Assembly (NCBI RefSeq): GCF_017813235.1
Contig: NZ_JAGISH010000010.1
Span: forward strand, 124,001-188,000
DNA length: 64,000 nt
Origin: Sagittula salina
GTDB lineage: Bacteria > Pseudomonadota > Alphaproteobacteria > Rhodobacterales > Rhodobacteraceae
Direction of reading: 5' to 3'
Translations under genes and position numbers: made by a program
Shown here: positions 18,087-27,273 of the stretch, one piece after another
How positions within the stretch are numbered: position 1 is the first letter of the stretch
Layout of the letters: each line of letters opens with the position of its first letter
Notes under the pieces: generated by a model
The model's input: only the letters and a program-made list of their open reading frames with translations
The model's database searches: none
What the model was told of the DNA's origin: nothing

Positions 18087-19244
18087 TCAGTTCGAGCCAC
18101 CGGCCTGCGACGGCCGGTTCAGTTCGTTCAGCGGCAGGTAGGGCACAACGCCGCTCCCGCCTTCGGTCAGACGCTCGTCGAGGATCGTCTTGTTCACGCC
18201 GCCCAGCACCTTTTCCATAGTTTCCAGATACAGACGCCGCCGCGTGACCTCGGGGGCCTGCGCGTATTCCTCCTGCACGGAGGTAAAGCGGGCAGCCTGG
18301 CCCAGCGCCTCGTTGACCACCTGAGCACGGTAACCTTCGGACTGTTCACGCGTCTGCGCCGCCTGACCGCGCGCTTCGGCGACGACCTTGTTGGCATAGG
18401 CGTCGGCCTGACGTTCCAGCCTGTCGCGCTCCTGCTCGGCGGCCTGCACCTCGCGGAAGGCGTCGATCACCTCGCGCGGCGGTTCCGCGCCACGCAGGTT
18501 GACCCGCACGATACGAATGCCGCTGTCGTATTCGTCCAGTGTCGACTGGATGTTCTCGCGCGCGGTATCCGCGATCAGACCACGGTCGCGGTTCAGGATC
18601 GGGGCGAGGTTCGTGGCCGAGATGATTTCCCGCATGACCGATTCAGACACCGCCTGAACGGTTTCCTGCGGCTCGGCGATGTTGAACAGCATCCGTGCCG
18701 GGTCTGAGACATTCCAGACAACCTGGAAATCGATGTCGACGATATTGGCATCCGTGGTCAGCATCAGGCCGTCATTGCCGGCCCGCCCGCCCCCGACGGT
18801 TTCAGTCCGCTCGGAGGTCACGTTGACCTTCTCGAAGGTCACCAGCGGCCAGGGCGCGAAATTCAGGCCCGGCTCCCCGGTGCTGGAATATTCGCCAAGC
18901 AAGAGTTCGACCGACTGCTCTTCCGGTTTCACCGTGTAGAAGCTGGAGAATGCCCAGAGACCGACCAGCACCAGCGCACCGATAGCGACCGTGCCCTTGG
19001 TGAGGCCGGGGCCGCCGGTGCCGCCACCGCCACCATTTCCGCCGCCGGAACGGTTGCCGCCACGGCCGCCCATCAGGACGCGCAGCTGCTCCTGGCCCTT
19101 CTTCATGAGCTCGTCGATCTCGGGGATCTGGTTGTCCTCCGGGCGCCGCCCGCCACCGTTGCCACCGTTGCCGCCCGAGGGCGGACGGTTATTGCCACCC
19201 TGGTTGCCACCGCCCCCCCATGGGCCGCCGCTGTTTCCTGCCAT
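18087..19244 (-). CDS. hflK: FtsH protease modulator HflK
   Basis: A 385-residue SPFH protein. A Gly/Asn-rich N-terminus (about residues 1-80, with runs such as GGNGGNGGG) precedes one membrane helix (about 85-103), then the band-7 domain (VKPEEQSVELLLGEY onward) and a coiled-coil rich in Glu/Arg/Ala. Glycine-rich N-termini are normal for HflK. It forms the FtsH-containing complex with HflC, which is encoded 12 nt downstream. Confidence 0.95.
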   Translation of the reverse strand: MAGNSGGPWGGGGNQGGNNRPPSGGNGGNGGGRRPEDNQIPEIDELMKKGQEQLRVLMGGRGGNRSGGGNGGGGGTGGPGLTKGTVAIGALVLVGLWAFSSFYTVKPEEQSVELLLGEYSSTGEPGLNFAPWPLVTFEKVNVTSERTETVGGGRAGNDGLMLTTDANIVDIDFQVVWNVSDPARMLFNIAEPQETVQAVSESVMREIISATNLAPILNRDRGLIADTARENIQSTLDEYDSGIRIVRVNLRGAEPPREVIDAFREVQAAEQERDRLERQADAYANKVVAEARGQAAQTREQSEGYRAQVVNEALGQAARFTSVQEEYAQAPEVTRRRLYLETMEKVLGGVNKTILDERLTEGGSGVVPYLPLNELNRPSQAGGSN

Positions 19245-19365
19245 GAAGCTCTACCCTTCCCTTGGTCTTTTGCTTTGCGTTGCATGCATACCTGTGCACG
19301 CCTGCCGGGAATTCAACCGCCCGACCCCGGCCCAGTCATCCGCCGCGCGGCTCTGCCGCAGTGCC

Positions 19366-20808
19366 TTACCGCGTCCGCGTCGGAGAACGCATGGTCACGA
19401 TCTCTTCCGACATGGTCGGGTGGACCGCCACGGTGCGGTCGAAATCTTCCTTGGTCGCGCCCATCTTTACGGCGATGCCTGCAAGCTGGATCATCTCGCC
19501 CGCCCCCGGCGCCACGATGTGACAGCCCAGAACCCGGCGCGACGCCTTCGACACGATCAATTTCATCAGAACACGATCCGGCGCATCCGCAAAGGCGGTC
19601 TGCATCGGACGGAACGACGTGCAGTAGACCTCGATCTCCTCCTGCTCGGCGGCCTCCTCCTCCGTCAGGCCGACCGTGCCCATTTCGGGCTGCGTGAAGA
19701 CAGCCGATGGGATCAGGTCGTGATCCACCGGGGTCGGAACGCCGTTGAAGACCGTGTTGACGAAGGCCATACCCTCGCGGATGGCTACCGGCGTAAGGTT
19801 CACCCGGTCGGTGACGTCGCCAATGGCATAGATCGAAGGGACGTCCGTCTGGCTGTATTCATCCACCTGCACCGCGCCGTTGCGGCCAAGGTCCAGCCCG
19901 ACGTTCTCCAGCCCCAGCCCATCGGTATTGGGGGCGCGGCCCGTGGCAAAGAACACCGCGTCAAAGTCGCGGATCACCCCGTTGGTGGCCTTCACCCGAA
20001 CCGGACCGTCGCCGATTTCCTCGATGCCGGGCTGACCGTATTGCGCGTCGTCCACCGGTGCCTGGCCCATGGCCTCGGCCTCGGGCGTACCGACGCGGTG
20101 CATTTCGACGATGGTGGTCCCGGTGTGCAGGTCGACGCCGCGATCCTTCATCGCATCCGCGATCAGGCCGCGCGCTTCCTCGTCGAAGCCGCGCAGGATC
20201 TGTGCCCCGCGATAGAACTGTGTCACCTCGACGCCAAGCCCGTTCAGGATGCAGGCGAATTCGCAGGCGATATAACCGCCGCCGACGATCAGGATGCGCT
20301 TCGGCAGCTTTTCCAGGTGAAAGATGTCGTCCGAGACCATGCCAAGATGCGCATTCGGCATATCGGGCCGCACCGGCCGCCCGCCAGTGGCGATCAGGAT
20401 ATGCCTGGCGGTCTTTTCCTCTCCGGTCGAAAGCGTGACCGTATGCGCGTCCTTGATCGTGGCACGGGTGTCGAAGGTCTCCACCCCGGAGCCCTTCAGC
20501 AGCTTGCGGTAGACCCCTTCGAGGCGGTCGAGCTCGGCATTCAGCTTTTCCCGGAACGCGTGCCAGTCGAACGCCCCGTCCGCGATATCCCAGCCATAGG
20601 CGCGGGCCTGCGCCGGCATGTCACGATACTCGGAGGCAAAGACCAACAACTTTTTCGGCACGCAGCCGCGGATCACGCAGGTGCCACCGTAACGATCCTC
20701 CTCCGCCAGCGCGACCTTCGCACCCGCCTCGCCCGCCGCGACCCGTGCGGCACGCACGCCGCCCGAACCGCCGCCGATGACAAAGAGATCGTAGTCAAAG
20801 TCGCTCAT
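19366..20808 (-). CDS. gor: Glutathione-disulfide reductase
   Basis: A 480-residue FAD/NADPH enzyme that regenerates GSH in the cytoplasm. FAD-binding GGGSGGVRAA lies at the N-terminus and the redox disulfide is C44/C49 (GGTCVIRGCVPKK). The second dinucleotide fold has GGGYIACEFA, and the C-terminal HPTMSEE carries the catalytic His-Glu of the partner subunit. An apparent 20-residue insertion (about 260-285, around QAPVDDAQYGQPG) lies in the NADPH-domain region. It is followed by hflK on the same strand after 121 bp. Confidence 0.95.
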   Translation of the reverse strand: MSDFDYDLFVIGGGSGGVRAARVAAGEAGAKVALAEEDRYGGTCVIRGCVPKKLLVFASEYRDMPAQARAYGWDIADGAFDWHAFREKLNAELDRLEGVYRKLLKGSGVETFDTRATIKDAHTVTLSTGEEKTARHILIATGGRPVRPDMPNAHLGMVSDDIFHLEKLPKRILIVGGGYIACEFACILNGLGVEVTQFYRGAQILRGFDEEARGLIADAMKDRGVDLHTGTTIVEMHRVGTPEAEAMGQAPVDDAQYGQPGIEEIGDGPVRVKATNGVIRDFDAVFFATGRAPNTDGLGLENVGLDLGRNGAVQVDEYSQTDVPSIYAIGDVTDRVNLTPVAIREGMAFVNTVFNGVPTPVDHDLIPSAVFTQPEMGTVGLTEEEAAEQEEIEVYCTSFRPMQTAFADAPDRVLMKLIVSKASRRVLGCHIVAPGAGEMIQLAGIAVKMGATKEDFDRTVAVHPTMSEEIVTMRSPTRTR

Positions 20809-20962
20809 GGTCCGCTCCGTCGTGCTGGCGCTCGTTCTTCGCCAGAGGGTATTTCACGCTGCGCCCCGGAAGGCCAGAGCCGGAAACGCCCTCCCCCGCG
20901 CGACACAGGTCACCCAGTGCGTTTCGCCGGCTATGCGTTGCACCGGGCGGCAACCGGCGACC

Positions 20963-21015
20963 GCACGGGGGCTCCGCCCCCGAACCCCCGCGGGTATTTG
21001 GAAACCAAAGAAGCA
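20963..21015 (+). repeat. Dispersed intergenic repeat, copy A
   Basis: Starts with a hairpin GGGGGC-tcc-GCCCCC, then CCCCCGCGGGTATTT, then ACCAAAGAAGCAG. The same succession occurs at 52805-52856. Confidence 0.75.
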
Positions 21016-21048
21016 GGGGGACGGCGCCTCCGATCCCATCCTCATGCC

Positions 21049-21079
21049 CTGCTCTGCTCTGCTCTGCTCTGCTCTGCTC
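21049..21079. repeat. Pentanucleotide microsatellite (CTGCT)6
   Basis: About 6.2 uninterrupted copies of CTGCT (GCTCT in another register) over 31 bp, between rpiA and gor. It is non-coding on both strands as far as can be judged, and adjoins a minus-strand copy of the intergenic repeat whose AGCAG tail it seems to extend. Confidence 0.85.
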
Positions 21080-21142
21080 CGAATACACTTCGGGGTCCGG
21101 GGGTAAAACCGCCCCGCGCAAGCGTAACCGAAGAAGAAGACG

Positions 21143-21925
21143 TCAGATGTCGCGGAACAGGTTTTCGTCCTCAACGAAATCCAGCTGGCTTTCGGTTACC
21201 GTGCCTTCGTTGATGTCGCGCACCTCGACACGTCCATCTGAATGGCCGATCACCACCTTGTCGCAGATGTCGATGAATAGCCCGTTTTCCACCACGCCGG
21301 GGATCTGGTTCAGAACCATGGACAACTGGCGCGGGTTACCGATCCGGCTGAGGTGCAGATCGATGATGTGGTTTGCCTCGTCAGTGACAAAGGGCCTGTC
21401 ACCGTTCATCCGCATGGTCGCCTGTCGGCCCATGACGTCCATGGAAATCAGGATCTCTTCCACGAGCGCCTGCGTGGACTGCCAGCCAAAGGGGATCACC
21501 TCCACCGGCAGAGGGAAGCCGCCGAGCATGCGGACTTCCTTGGCTGCATCGGCGATGACAATCATCTGGTCCGATGCGGTGGCCACGATCTTTTCCTGCA
21601 GCAGAGCCCCGCCGCCGCCTTTGATCAGGCTCAGTTCGGTGTCGAACTCATCCGCCCCGTCGATGGTCAGGTCCAGCCACTTTGCCTCGTCCAGACTGAT
21701 GACCTCCAGGCCAACGTCCCGCGCGAGTTCCGCCGTGCGGGTGGATGTCGGCACGCCCTTGATCCGCAGCCCCTCCTCGCGCACTTTCTCTCCGAGGCAG
21801 CGCACCAGCCACGCTGCGGTAGAGCCGGTGCCGAGACCGACGCGCATCCCGGACTCCACGAATTCGGCCGCCTGCCGGGCGGCGACGAACTTGGCTTTGT
21901 CGATCGGCGAGAGCTCTCCGGACAT
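21143..21925 (-). CDS. rpiA: Ribose-5-phosphate isomerase A
   Basis: A 260-residue enzyme interconverting ribose 5-phosphate and ribulose 5-phosphate. Family motifs are GLGTGSTAAWLVR (phosphate loop), TIDGADEFD (active-site Asp pair) and IKGGGGALLQEKI (catalytic Glu and Lys). The ATG at 21925 (MSGELSPIDKAK) follows AGGGGG and gives the normal length; the frame is open upstream without family similarity. It leads the minus-strand run towards gor. Confidence 0.96.
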   Translation of the reverse strand: MSGELSPIDKAKFVAARQAAEFVESGMRVGLGTGSTAAWLVRCLGEKVREEGLRIKGVPTSTRTAELARDVGLEVISLDEAKWLDLTIDGADEFDTELSLIKGGGGALLQEKIVATASDQMIVIADAAKEVRMLGGFPLPVEVIPFGWQSTQALVEEILISMDVMGRQATMRMNGDRPFVTDEANHIIDLHLSRIGNPRQLSMVLNQIPGVVENGLFIDICDKVVIGHSDGRVEVRDINEGTVTESQLDFVEDENLFRDI

Positions 21926-22458
21926 GTCGTTCCCCCTGTTGCGCCCCTGGATCGTCTTATACCAACCAGCCCCCTGGAGGCGAGCAGCAATCACGCAGTG
22001 GGCAGGTGGCGGCGCCTCAAGTTCTGGCCACAGGCCGACCCAAGGACCGCACCGGACCTACCCGGCGTGGCCCATTGACCGCCCCGCCCACGGCCTTTCG
22101 CGACAATAAAACGTCTCATTCGGACCGGTCGGACAAAGGTCGCCACAGCGGTCCCGGCCCCGCCACGGGGATGCCACCATTCCGCCACCTGCTACGCGCA
22201 GGCTGCGGTGGTACGCAACCCGAAGGGAGAGCCCTCATGCCGGAGCATTTCCAGATGGACCGCCTTTGTGGTGGAGCACGCCCGCGGCGGGCCGACCTTT
22301 TTACCCGAATGGCCCGCCAAGCTCAGCCCGTGGGTCTTGTTCCTCCGCAGGGGACGGGGCGGTCGACGTCGGTCGATGCCGTCCTCGCCGCGACCTACGG
22401 CATCCGGCGAGGCCGAACGCAGCCTGCGGTCATGACGCTTTCTGCCATACTGCGTACT
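21926..22458. other. 533-bp intergenic stretch, no gene supported
   Basis: Between the divergently placed rpiA start and the anti-sigma gene end. An ATG at 22239 opens a 74-codon plus-strand frame without family resemblance, and neighbouring frames look equally protein-like, so none is called. It may contain the rpiA promoter and a degraded gene. Confidence 0.5.
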
Positions 22459-23139
22459 TCATGACGGCAACGGCGCGCCGCGCGCCCTGATTTTCCCGGT
22501 GGGGGCGCCATCGGGGGCGCCGCCCGTGGGTTCATCCGTCACCGCCAGAACAGCGCCGGGCATGTGCTCCGCCAGCAGCGCGGGCAATACGCGGACAAGG
22601 CGCCCGTCCGCTCCCAATACGCCAAGCGACAGCGGCGCGCGTCCCGCCGGGATCAGCCAGAGTTCCAGCACGCGCCCCTCGGGCGCCGCCCCGTCCGTAA
22701 GATCGACCGCCAGCGTCCGGCCCGGAGGGTCGAACCGCACCGCAAGCGTCATGTCGCCCGTCAACTCCGCGCGGACCTCCGGCGGCTGGCCTTCCGGATC
22801 CAGCAGCACGCCCGAGATCATGGCGACCCAAGCCATGGTCGCGCCCGCTACCGCGCCCACCAGATAGGGCAGCAACAACCGCCATATCGGTTTGCGTGGA
22901 GGTCCGTGCAGCGCCGCCTCGATGCGGCGAAAGATGGCCGGGGGCGGTTCCCTTGCCGGGAAATGATCCACCAGCGTCGCGAAATATTCTGTCCATACGG
23001 CCACATCCTGTGCGAGGTCCGGTTCTGTCGCCAGGCGCGCCTCGAAAGCCTCGCGTTCAGGCTCTGGCAACACGCCCAGCGCATATTCCGCCGCATCTGC
23101 CTCTGCCCCGCCGGGCAGGTCCTCTTCGCGTCCGGTCAT
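22459..23139 (-). CDS. Anti-sigma factor, RskA/ChrR-like (anti-sigma-K domain)
   Basis: A 226-residue membrane-bound anti-sigma factor. A cytoplasmic N-terminal zinc-finger-like/ASD region (EYALGVLPEPEREAFEARLATEPDLAQDVAVW) is followed by one membrane helix (about residues 87-108) and a periplasmic anti-sigma-K domain (about 110-215, with the typical GRVLELWLIPAGRAPLSLGVL). The ATG at 23139 overlaps the sigma-factor stop codon as ATGA. It should hold the ECF sigma factor inactive until an envelope or oxidative signal arrives. Confidence 0.9.
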   Translation of the reverse strand: MTGREEDLPGGAEADAAEYALGVLPEPEREAFEARLATEPDLAQDVAVWTEYFATLVDHFPAREPPPAIFRRIEAALHGPPRKPIWRLLLPYLVGAVAGATMAWVAMISGVLLDPEGQPPEVRAELTGDMTLAVRFDPPGRTLAVDLTDGAAPEGRVLELWLIPAGRAPLSLGVLGADGRLVRVLPALLAEHMPGAVLAVTDEPTGGAPDGAPTGKIRARGAPLPS

Positions 23140-23687
23140 CCGCCCAGGCACTCCCTCAACTGCATGAGACTGCGCCGCAGCCATGTGCGCACGGTGTTCA
23201 GCTTCACGCCGCTTGCCTCCGCCATCTCTGCGTAGGTCTGCCCGTGCAGGTAGACGCGGCGCACCATCTCCGCCCGATCTTCCGCCAGTTCCGCGAGGCA
23301 GGCCGCCAGAGCCCGCGCCTCGGACCGGGCCTCTGCCTGTTGGGCGGGGCCGGGCTCCGTATCGTACAACCGTTCCGCGATCTCCACCGGCTCAACGGCC
23401 CGACCCTCACGCCGGGCGCGACGCAGCCGGTCGATCGCCGCGTGGCGCGCGATAGCGATAAGCCACGTCATTGGGGAAAACCTGTTCGCACGGTATTGCC
23501 CCGCCCGGTTCCAGATCCGCACGTAGACCTCCTGAAGCACGTCCTCCGCCATGGCCTCGTCGCGCAGGACGCGAATACAGATACCGTATAGCTTTGCCGA
23601 CGTGCGCACGTAGAGTGTCGCAAATGCCCGGCGATCTGCCATCGCCACCCGCGCGATCAGCGCCTCAATCTCATCCCGAGGTGTCAT
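23136..23687 (-). CDS. ECF-family RNA polymerase sigma factor
   Basis: A 183-residue extracytoplasmic-function sigma factor. The sigma-70 region 2 core spans about residues 20-90 ([40 protein letters not shown]) and region 4 about 120-175 ([21 protein letters not shown]). It is co-transcribed with its anti-sigma factor (4-nt overlap) and divergent from cobS. The pairing with an RskA-type partner places it near the SigK/EcfG27-like group, but no autoregulated promoter motif was identified. Confidence 0.93.
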   Translation of the reverse strand: MTPRDEIEALIARVAMADRRAFATLYVRTSAKLYGICIRVLRDEAMAEDVLQEVYVRIWNRAGQYRANRFSPMTWLIAIARHAAIDRLRRARREGRAVEPVEIAERLYDTEPGPAQQAEARSEARALAACLAELAEDRAEMVRRVYLHGQTYAEMAEASGVKLNTVRTWLRRSLMQLRECLGG

Positions 23688-23773
23688 GGCGCCCGGCTCC
23701 CATCCCTCTTGCTCCTCCCCGCGATATGTTGCACCAACGCGGGCAAGACATTCGGATGAAGGATACGGGCACC

Positions 23774-24760
23774 ATGGCCGACGGCATGATCGATATCAAC
23801 GCGAAACCGACCGAGGAAATATCGGTCCGCGAAGTCTTCGGCATCGACACCGACATGATAGTGCACGGTTTCCCGGATCGCACCGACCGCGTGCCGGATC
23901 TGGATTCCACCTACAAGTTTGATCCCGATACCACGCTGGCCATTCTCGCGGGATTCCGAAACAACCGCCGCGTGATGATCCAGGGCTACCACGGCACCGG
24001 TAAATCGACCCACATCGAGCAGGTGGCGAGCCGTCTGAACTGGCCCGCCGTTCGCGTGAACCTCGACAGCCACATCTCTCGCATCGACCTGATCGGCAAG
24101 GACGCGATCAAACTGGTGGACGGCAAGCAGGTTACCCAGTTCCAGGAGGGTATCCTGCCCTGGGCGCTGCGCAATCCCTGTGCCATCGTCTTCGACGAAT
24201 ACGACGCTGGCCGCGCCGACGTGATGTTCGTGATCCAGCGCGTGCTGGAAACCGACGGCAAGCTGACGCTTCTGGATCAGAACGAGGTCATCACGCCGCA
24301 CAGGTATTTCCGCATCTTCGCCACGGCCAACACCGTGGGCCTGGGAGACACCACCGGGCTGTATCACGGCACGCAGCAGATCAACCAGGGCCAGATGGAC
24401 CGCTGGTCGCTGGTCGCGACGCTGAACTACCTCAGCATCGACGCCGAGACCGCCATCGTGCTGTCGAAGGCGCCGCATTACAACAACGAAAAGGGCCGCA
24501 AGACCGTGCGCCAGATGGTCACCGTCGCGGACTTCACCCGGCGCGCCTTCATGAACGGGGAACTGTCCACCGTGATGTCGCCGCGGACTGTGATCGCGTG
24601 GGCCACCAACGCCGAGATCTTCCGCAATGTGGGCTACGCCTTCCGCGTGTCCTTCCTGAACAAGTGCGACGAGCTGGAGCGCCAGACCGTCGCCGAATTC
24701 TACCAGCGCTGCTTTGACGAGGAACTGCCTGAAAGCGCAGCGTCCATCAGCATCACCTGA
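23774..24760 (+). CDS. cobS: Cobaltochelatase ATPase subunit CobS
   Basis: A 328-residue MoxR-like AAA+ ATPase that, with CobT, energises CobN to insert cobalt into hydrogenobyrinic acid a,c-diamide in aerobic cobalamin synthesis. Walker A is GYHGTGKST (residues 71-79), Walker [10 protein letters not shown], and later [19 protein letters not shown] start at 23774 ([15 protein letters not shown]), preceded by AAGGA at 10 nt; an ATG six codons earlier (23756) is possible. cobT lies 3 kb downstream rather than adjacent, and cobN is outside the window. Confidence 0.95.
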   Translation: MADGMIDINAKPTEEISVREVFGIDTDMIVHGFPDRTDRVPDLDSTYKFDPDTTLAILAGFRNNRRVMIQGYHGTGKSTHIEQVASRLNWPAVRVNLDSHISRIDLIGKDAIKLVDGKQVTQFQEGILPWALRNPCAIVFDEYDAGRADVMFVIQRVLETDGKLTLLDQNEVITPHRYFRIFATANTVGLGDTTGLYHGTQQINQGQMDRWSLVATLNYLSIDAETAIVLSKAPHYNNEKGRKTVRQMVTVADFTRRAFMNGELSTVMSPRTVIAWATNAEIFRNVGYAFRVSFLNKCDELERQTVAEFYQRCFDEELPESAASISIT

Positions 24761-25986
24761 AAACAGCGACGGATGCGGAGGCGGGCCACGGCGCGCAAGG
24801 CTGCTTTCGATGATCAGACACAGGCCTCCAGCATATCCTGCGATGGTTTCGGGATCTGCTGGCAGGCCGGTCTCCCTCGTGCGTACCGAAATCGAATTCG
24901 ATCTGTTTTGGCGCCAATGTTGGTACATGGCGCAGAATTCCAACGAACCTCGCATACGGGGCGCGGCAGTTTTCCACGTTGGAGGACATCGCGGTCGAGG
25001 TCAGCGACGATCTGTTCAGGATTTTCGTAGATACCGCCTCGAACCCCTGTCTTTCCAAGTTGGCCGTTGGGAAAGTGTTTTTCGCAGGTTTCGCGCCGGC
25101 CTGGACCTGGAACCGTCATCCGGCAATCCGGGTCTGGTTCGGTTGCAGTGGTCCATATGCCCAGACCAGGCGGGGCGTGGAAAGCATGCGGCGCTTGGCT
25201 TTCACGCTTGGCCCAGGCGAGATTAAGGCTACACATGTCGATGACCTCGAACCACCGGCCTAGGACAAGGATTTCTAGCGACCCATAACCGCATGTTCCG
25301 TGAAGAAGTGGCTGCCCTTCTCAGCGATCCCCACGGATTTCTTGCCTTTGACGGCTCTGGCTTCACAAGCTCGGCGAGCTTGAGCGACGAAGTATTCGGT
25401 GACATTACCCACATTCGATCATCAGATGGAAAAGGGCAGCGCCCATCATTCCAGCCGACAGGATCGCCCGCGAATTCGAAGACCTCCGAGGCACATCGAT
25501 GTGCTCGTTGCTCGACCTCGTGTAGACGCAAAGCCCCGTCAGAAGGGCCGGACTTCTCGCCGACGCCGCCGGTCGCCGTCCCGCGGCGTTCTTCCCCATG
25601 AACACAGGAAGTGAGAAGGTCGGGCGACACCGCAGTTGCCGCAGTCCGGATCGCAATAGGTATTGAGGATGATCTGCCCGCACGGCAGGGTAAACTTGAG
25701 CTCGGTACAACTGCTAAATCTTCTTGACCATTCGTTCTCCGATCTTTCGGTATATAACCGTCAAGAAAGGCCACCATGACCGCCCGGCAGGTTGCCTGTT
25801 TTGTGTGCCAGACGAAATCCCGAAACGATTTTCCAGCTTACTGTTGCGTCGGCACAAAATTTCCATGGGCCGCCCAATAAACGTAAAATTACATACAGCC
25901 AAAAGGGTACCGAGATTTCTCTCGATAACCGTTTTAATTGCGCCCCAAAATCCGGAACGAGCCTGCATATCCTGTCGGGGGCTTTT
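24761..25986. other. Gene-poor, possibly decayed stretch between cobS and cobT
   Basis: About 1.2 kb with no frame that I can support. Frames on both strands are broken and compete, and the part from about 25640 to 25960 is clearly more AT-rich than the flanks (for example TATATAACCG and AAACGTAAAATTACATACAG). A fragment at 24979-25263 (plus) reads like a protein but matches no family I know. The likely explanation is a remnant of inserted or decayed genes. Confidence 0.55.
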
Positions 25987-26214
25987 TCAAGACGTCTGCC
26001 GCACGTCTGTCCATCCAGCCACGGGCCGTATGCGGCGCAGTTCGCGTTCCAGCGCCTCGAGCCGGTCATCCAGCGCATCAAGCGCACCACCTACGCCGGA
26101 GGATTCCGCGCCAAGACGCGCCAGCGTCCGCCCCAGCGCCCCCGTGTCGTTGGTGCTGTGACCGTCCATGGCAATCGCGCCGGCGCAAATTCTTTCCTTG
26201 TCTTCCCTCTGCAT
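25987..26214 (-). CDS. Small hypothetical protein with a coiled-coil segment (75 aa)
   Basis: A 75-residue soluble protein. Residues 43-62 (GALDALDDRLEALERELRRI) have heptad spacing typical of a short coiled coil. The ATG at 26214 follows GAGAGG at a close 3-nt distance, and codon use is GC3-rich like real genes here. It is divergent from the VOC-protein gene. It could be a chance frame at the edge of the decayed stretch. Confidence 0.45.
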   Translation of the reverse strand: MQREDKERICAGAIAMDGHSTNDTGALGRTLARLGAESSGVGGALDALDDRLEALERELRRIRPVAGWTDVRQTS

Positions 26215-26324
26215 GACCTCTCTACCTTCCTGCCCCCAAACCGCATTCTGTAAGGTAAAGATGAACGGACTCTTTTGAGTCGATTTTTACTCAACACGTC
26301 CTTAACGCCCGAGGAGACCTCCGA

Positions 26325-26723
26325 ATGAGCCGCCCCGCCCCGACCCTGCGCGTCGCCCGTCCGACCGATCGTCTCGAAGAGGTGACGGCCTTCTACCGCG
26401 ATGGCCTGGGGCTGGCCGTGCTTGCCGGATTTCGCGACCATAACGGGTTCGACGGGGTAACGCCGGGTCACCCGGATGCGGCCTGGCACCTCGAATTCAC
26501 GCGCGAGGCCGGCGTGGCGGCGGGCGGTGCTCCCTCGGAGGAGCACCTGCTCGTCCTCTACCTGCCGCAGGAAGACGCGTGGCAGGCGGCGGTGCGGCGC
26601 ATGGCCGATCATGGTCACCGCCCGGTGGCGGCCCACAATCCCTACTGGGACCGCGCAGGCGCCACCTTCGAGGATCCCGACGGCTACCGGATCGTCTTGC
26701 AACAGGCAGCCTGGAAGTCCTGA
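26325..26723 (+). CDS. VOC-family (glyoxalase-like) protein
   Basis: A 132-residue protein with two beta-alpha-beta-beta-beta modules of the vicinal-oxygen-chelate fold. Visible features are VARPTDRLEEVTAFYRDGLGL at the N-terminus, HLEFTREAG in the middle and the C-terminal NPYWDRAGATFEDPDGYRIVLQ. These are typical of YycE-like glyoxalase/bleomycin-resistance superfamily proteins. The substrate is unknown. GGAG lies about 7 nt before the ATG. Confidence 0.88.
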   Translation: MSRPAPTLRVARPTDRLEEVTAFYRDGLGLAVLAGFRDHNGFDGVTPGHPDAAWHLEFTREAGVAAGGAPSEEHLLVLYLPQEDAWQAAVRRMADHGHRPVAAHNPYWDRAGATFEDPDGYRIVLQQAAWKS

Positions 26724-26813
26724 TCCGATGGATGATCCGGGGTGGCGTCGGCCCGGGCGACACGCCATGGGAAAGTTTTCAAACCGCCTTACTTTTAAGC
26801 GGCAATTTCGCGC

Positions 26814-26819
26814 TATAGT
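26814..26819 (+). promoter_or_regulatory. Candidate -10 element placed at leaderless distance
   Basis: TATAGT ends 6 nt before the ATG at 26826, so initiation about 7 nt downstream would fall on the start codon. No good -35 hexamer or Shine-Dalgarno is visible. Confidence 0.35.
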
Positions 26820-26825
26820 CGCAAA

Positions 26826-27227
26826 ATGGGCATTTCGAGAATCCTTTCTCCGGCGCTCCTGTGCGCCGCGCTCGCGCATCAGCCAGCGCCCGGCATGGCC
26901 CTGCCGGAGGCCCCGGACAACGATCTCGCCCCGCTCTTTGCTGCCTGCCTCGGGCGCTACTCCGCACAGACGGAGGATGCGTGGAATGCCTATGCCGCCG
27001 ACGATCCGGCCGAGGCGAACCGCGCCACCTTCGAGGATCTGCTGGAGGCCGTGCGTCCTGCCTCCGCCCTGTCCGGCCCACAAATCCTGCAATTGCGGCT
27101 CGAAGCGAAGTTCGCGCAGGCGCGGCTTCTGTCCGTCGCGCGCTTCCACACCGATCCCGACCGGAAGCGCCGCGCCCGCGCGCAGGCCGCGCTCGCCCTG
27201 CGCCCTTGCGCCGCGCTGCTGCTGTAG
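26826..27227 (+). CDS. Predicted secreted hypothetical protein, paralogue 1
   Basis: A 133-residue protein with an N-terminal signal peptide ending near PGMA (about residue 25). The mature part is alpha-helical and has two cysteines, in FAACLGRYSAQTE and ALRPCAALLL. The pattern C-x-GRY-x-A-x-x-E near the N-terminus and an Arg/Ala-rich helix before the last Cys recur in the next gene, so the two are paralogues. No Shine-Dalgarno is visible. Function is unknown; the genes sit directly before cobT. Confidence 0.75.
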   Translation: MGISRILSPALLCAALAHQPAPGMALPEAPDNDLAPLFAACLGRYSAQTEDAWNAYAADDPAEANRATFEDLLEAVRPASALSGPQILQLRLEAKFAQARLLSVARFHTDPDRKRRARAQAALALRPCAALLL

Positions 27228-27273
27228 GCCCCCGCAACCAAATCGAAAGATACAGTTGCTAGCCTGCACGCCC

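Larger units (their letters stand above)
20809..21142. other. Intergenic region between rpiA and gor, rich in repeats
   Basis: These 334 bp contain no supported gene. They hold one plus-strand copy of a dispersed intergenic repeat (20963-21015), a CTGCT pentanucleotide tract (21049-21079), and a degenerate minus-strand copy of the same repeat (about 21070-21110). The gor promoter must lie in the gor-proximal part. Confidence 0.7.

Noticed and set aside
18991..21213. 740-codon plus-strand open frame opposite hflK and gor
   Set aside because: Proline/arginine-rich antisense frame created by GC3 bias; the opposite strand encodes clear HflK and glutathione reductase.
22239..22463. Short plus-strand frame before the anti-sigma gene
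   Set aside because: 74 codons without recognisable family, competing frames of equal quality, so not called as a gene.
24814..25263. Overlapping frames on both strands in the cobS-cobT gap
   Set aside because: Neither strand gives a recognisable or continuous protein; treated as decayed or non-coding sequence.
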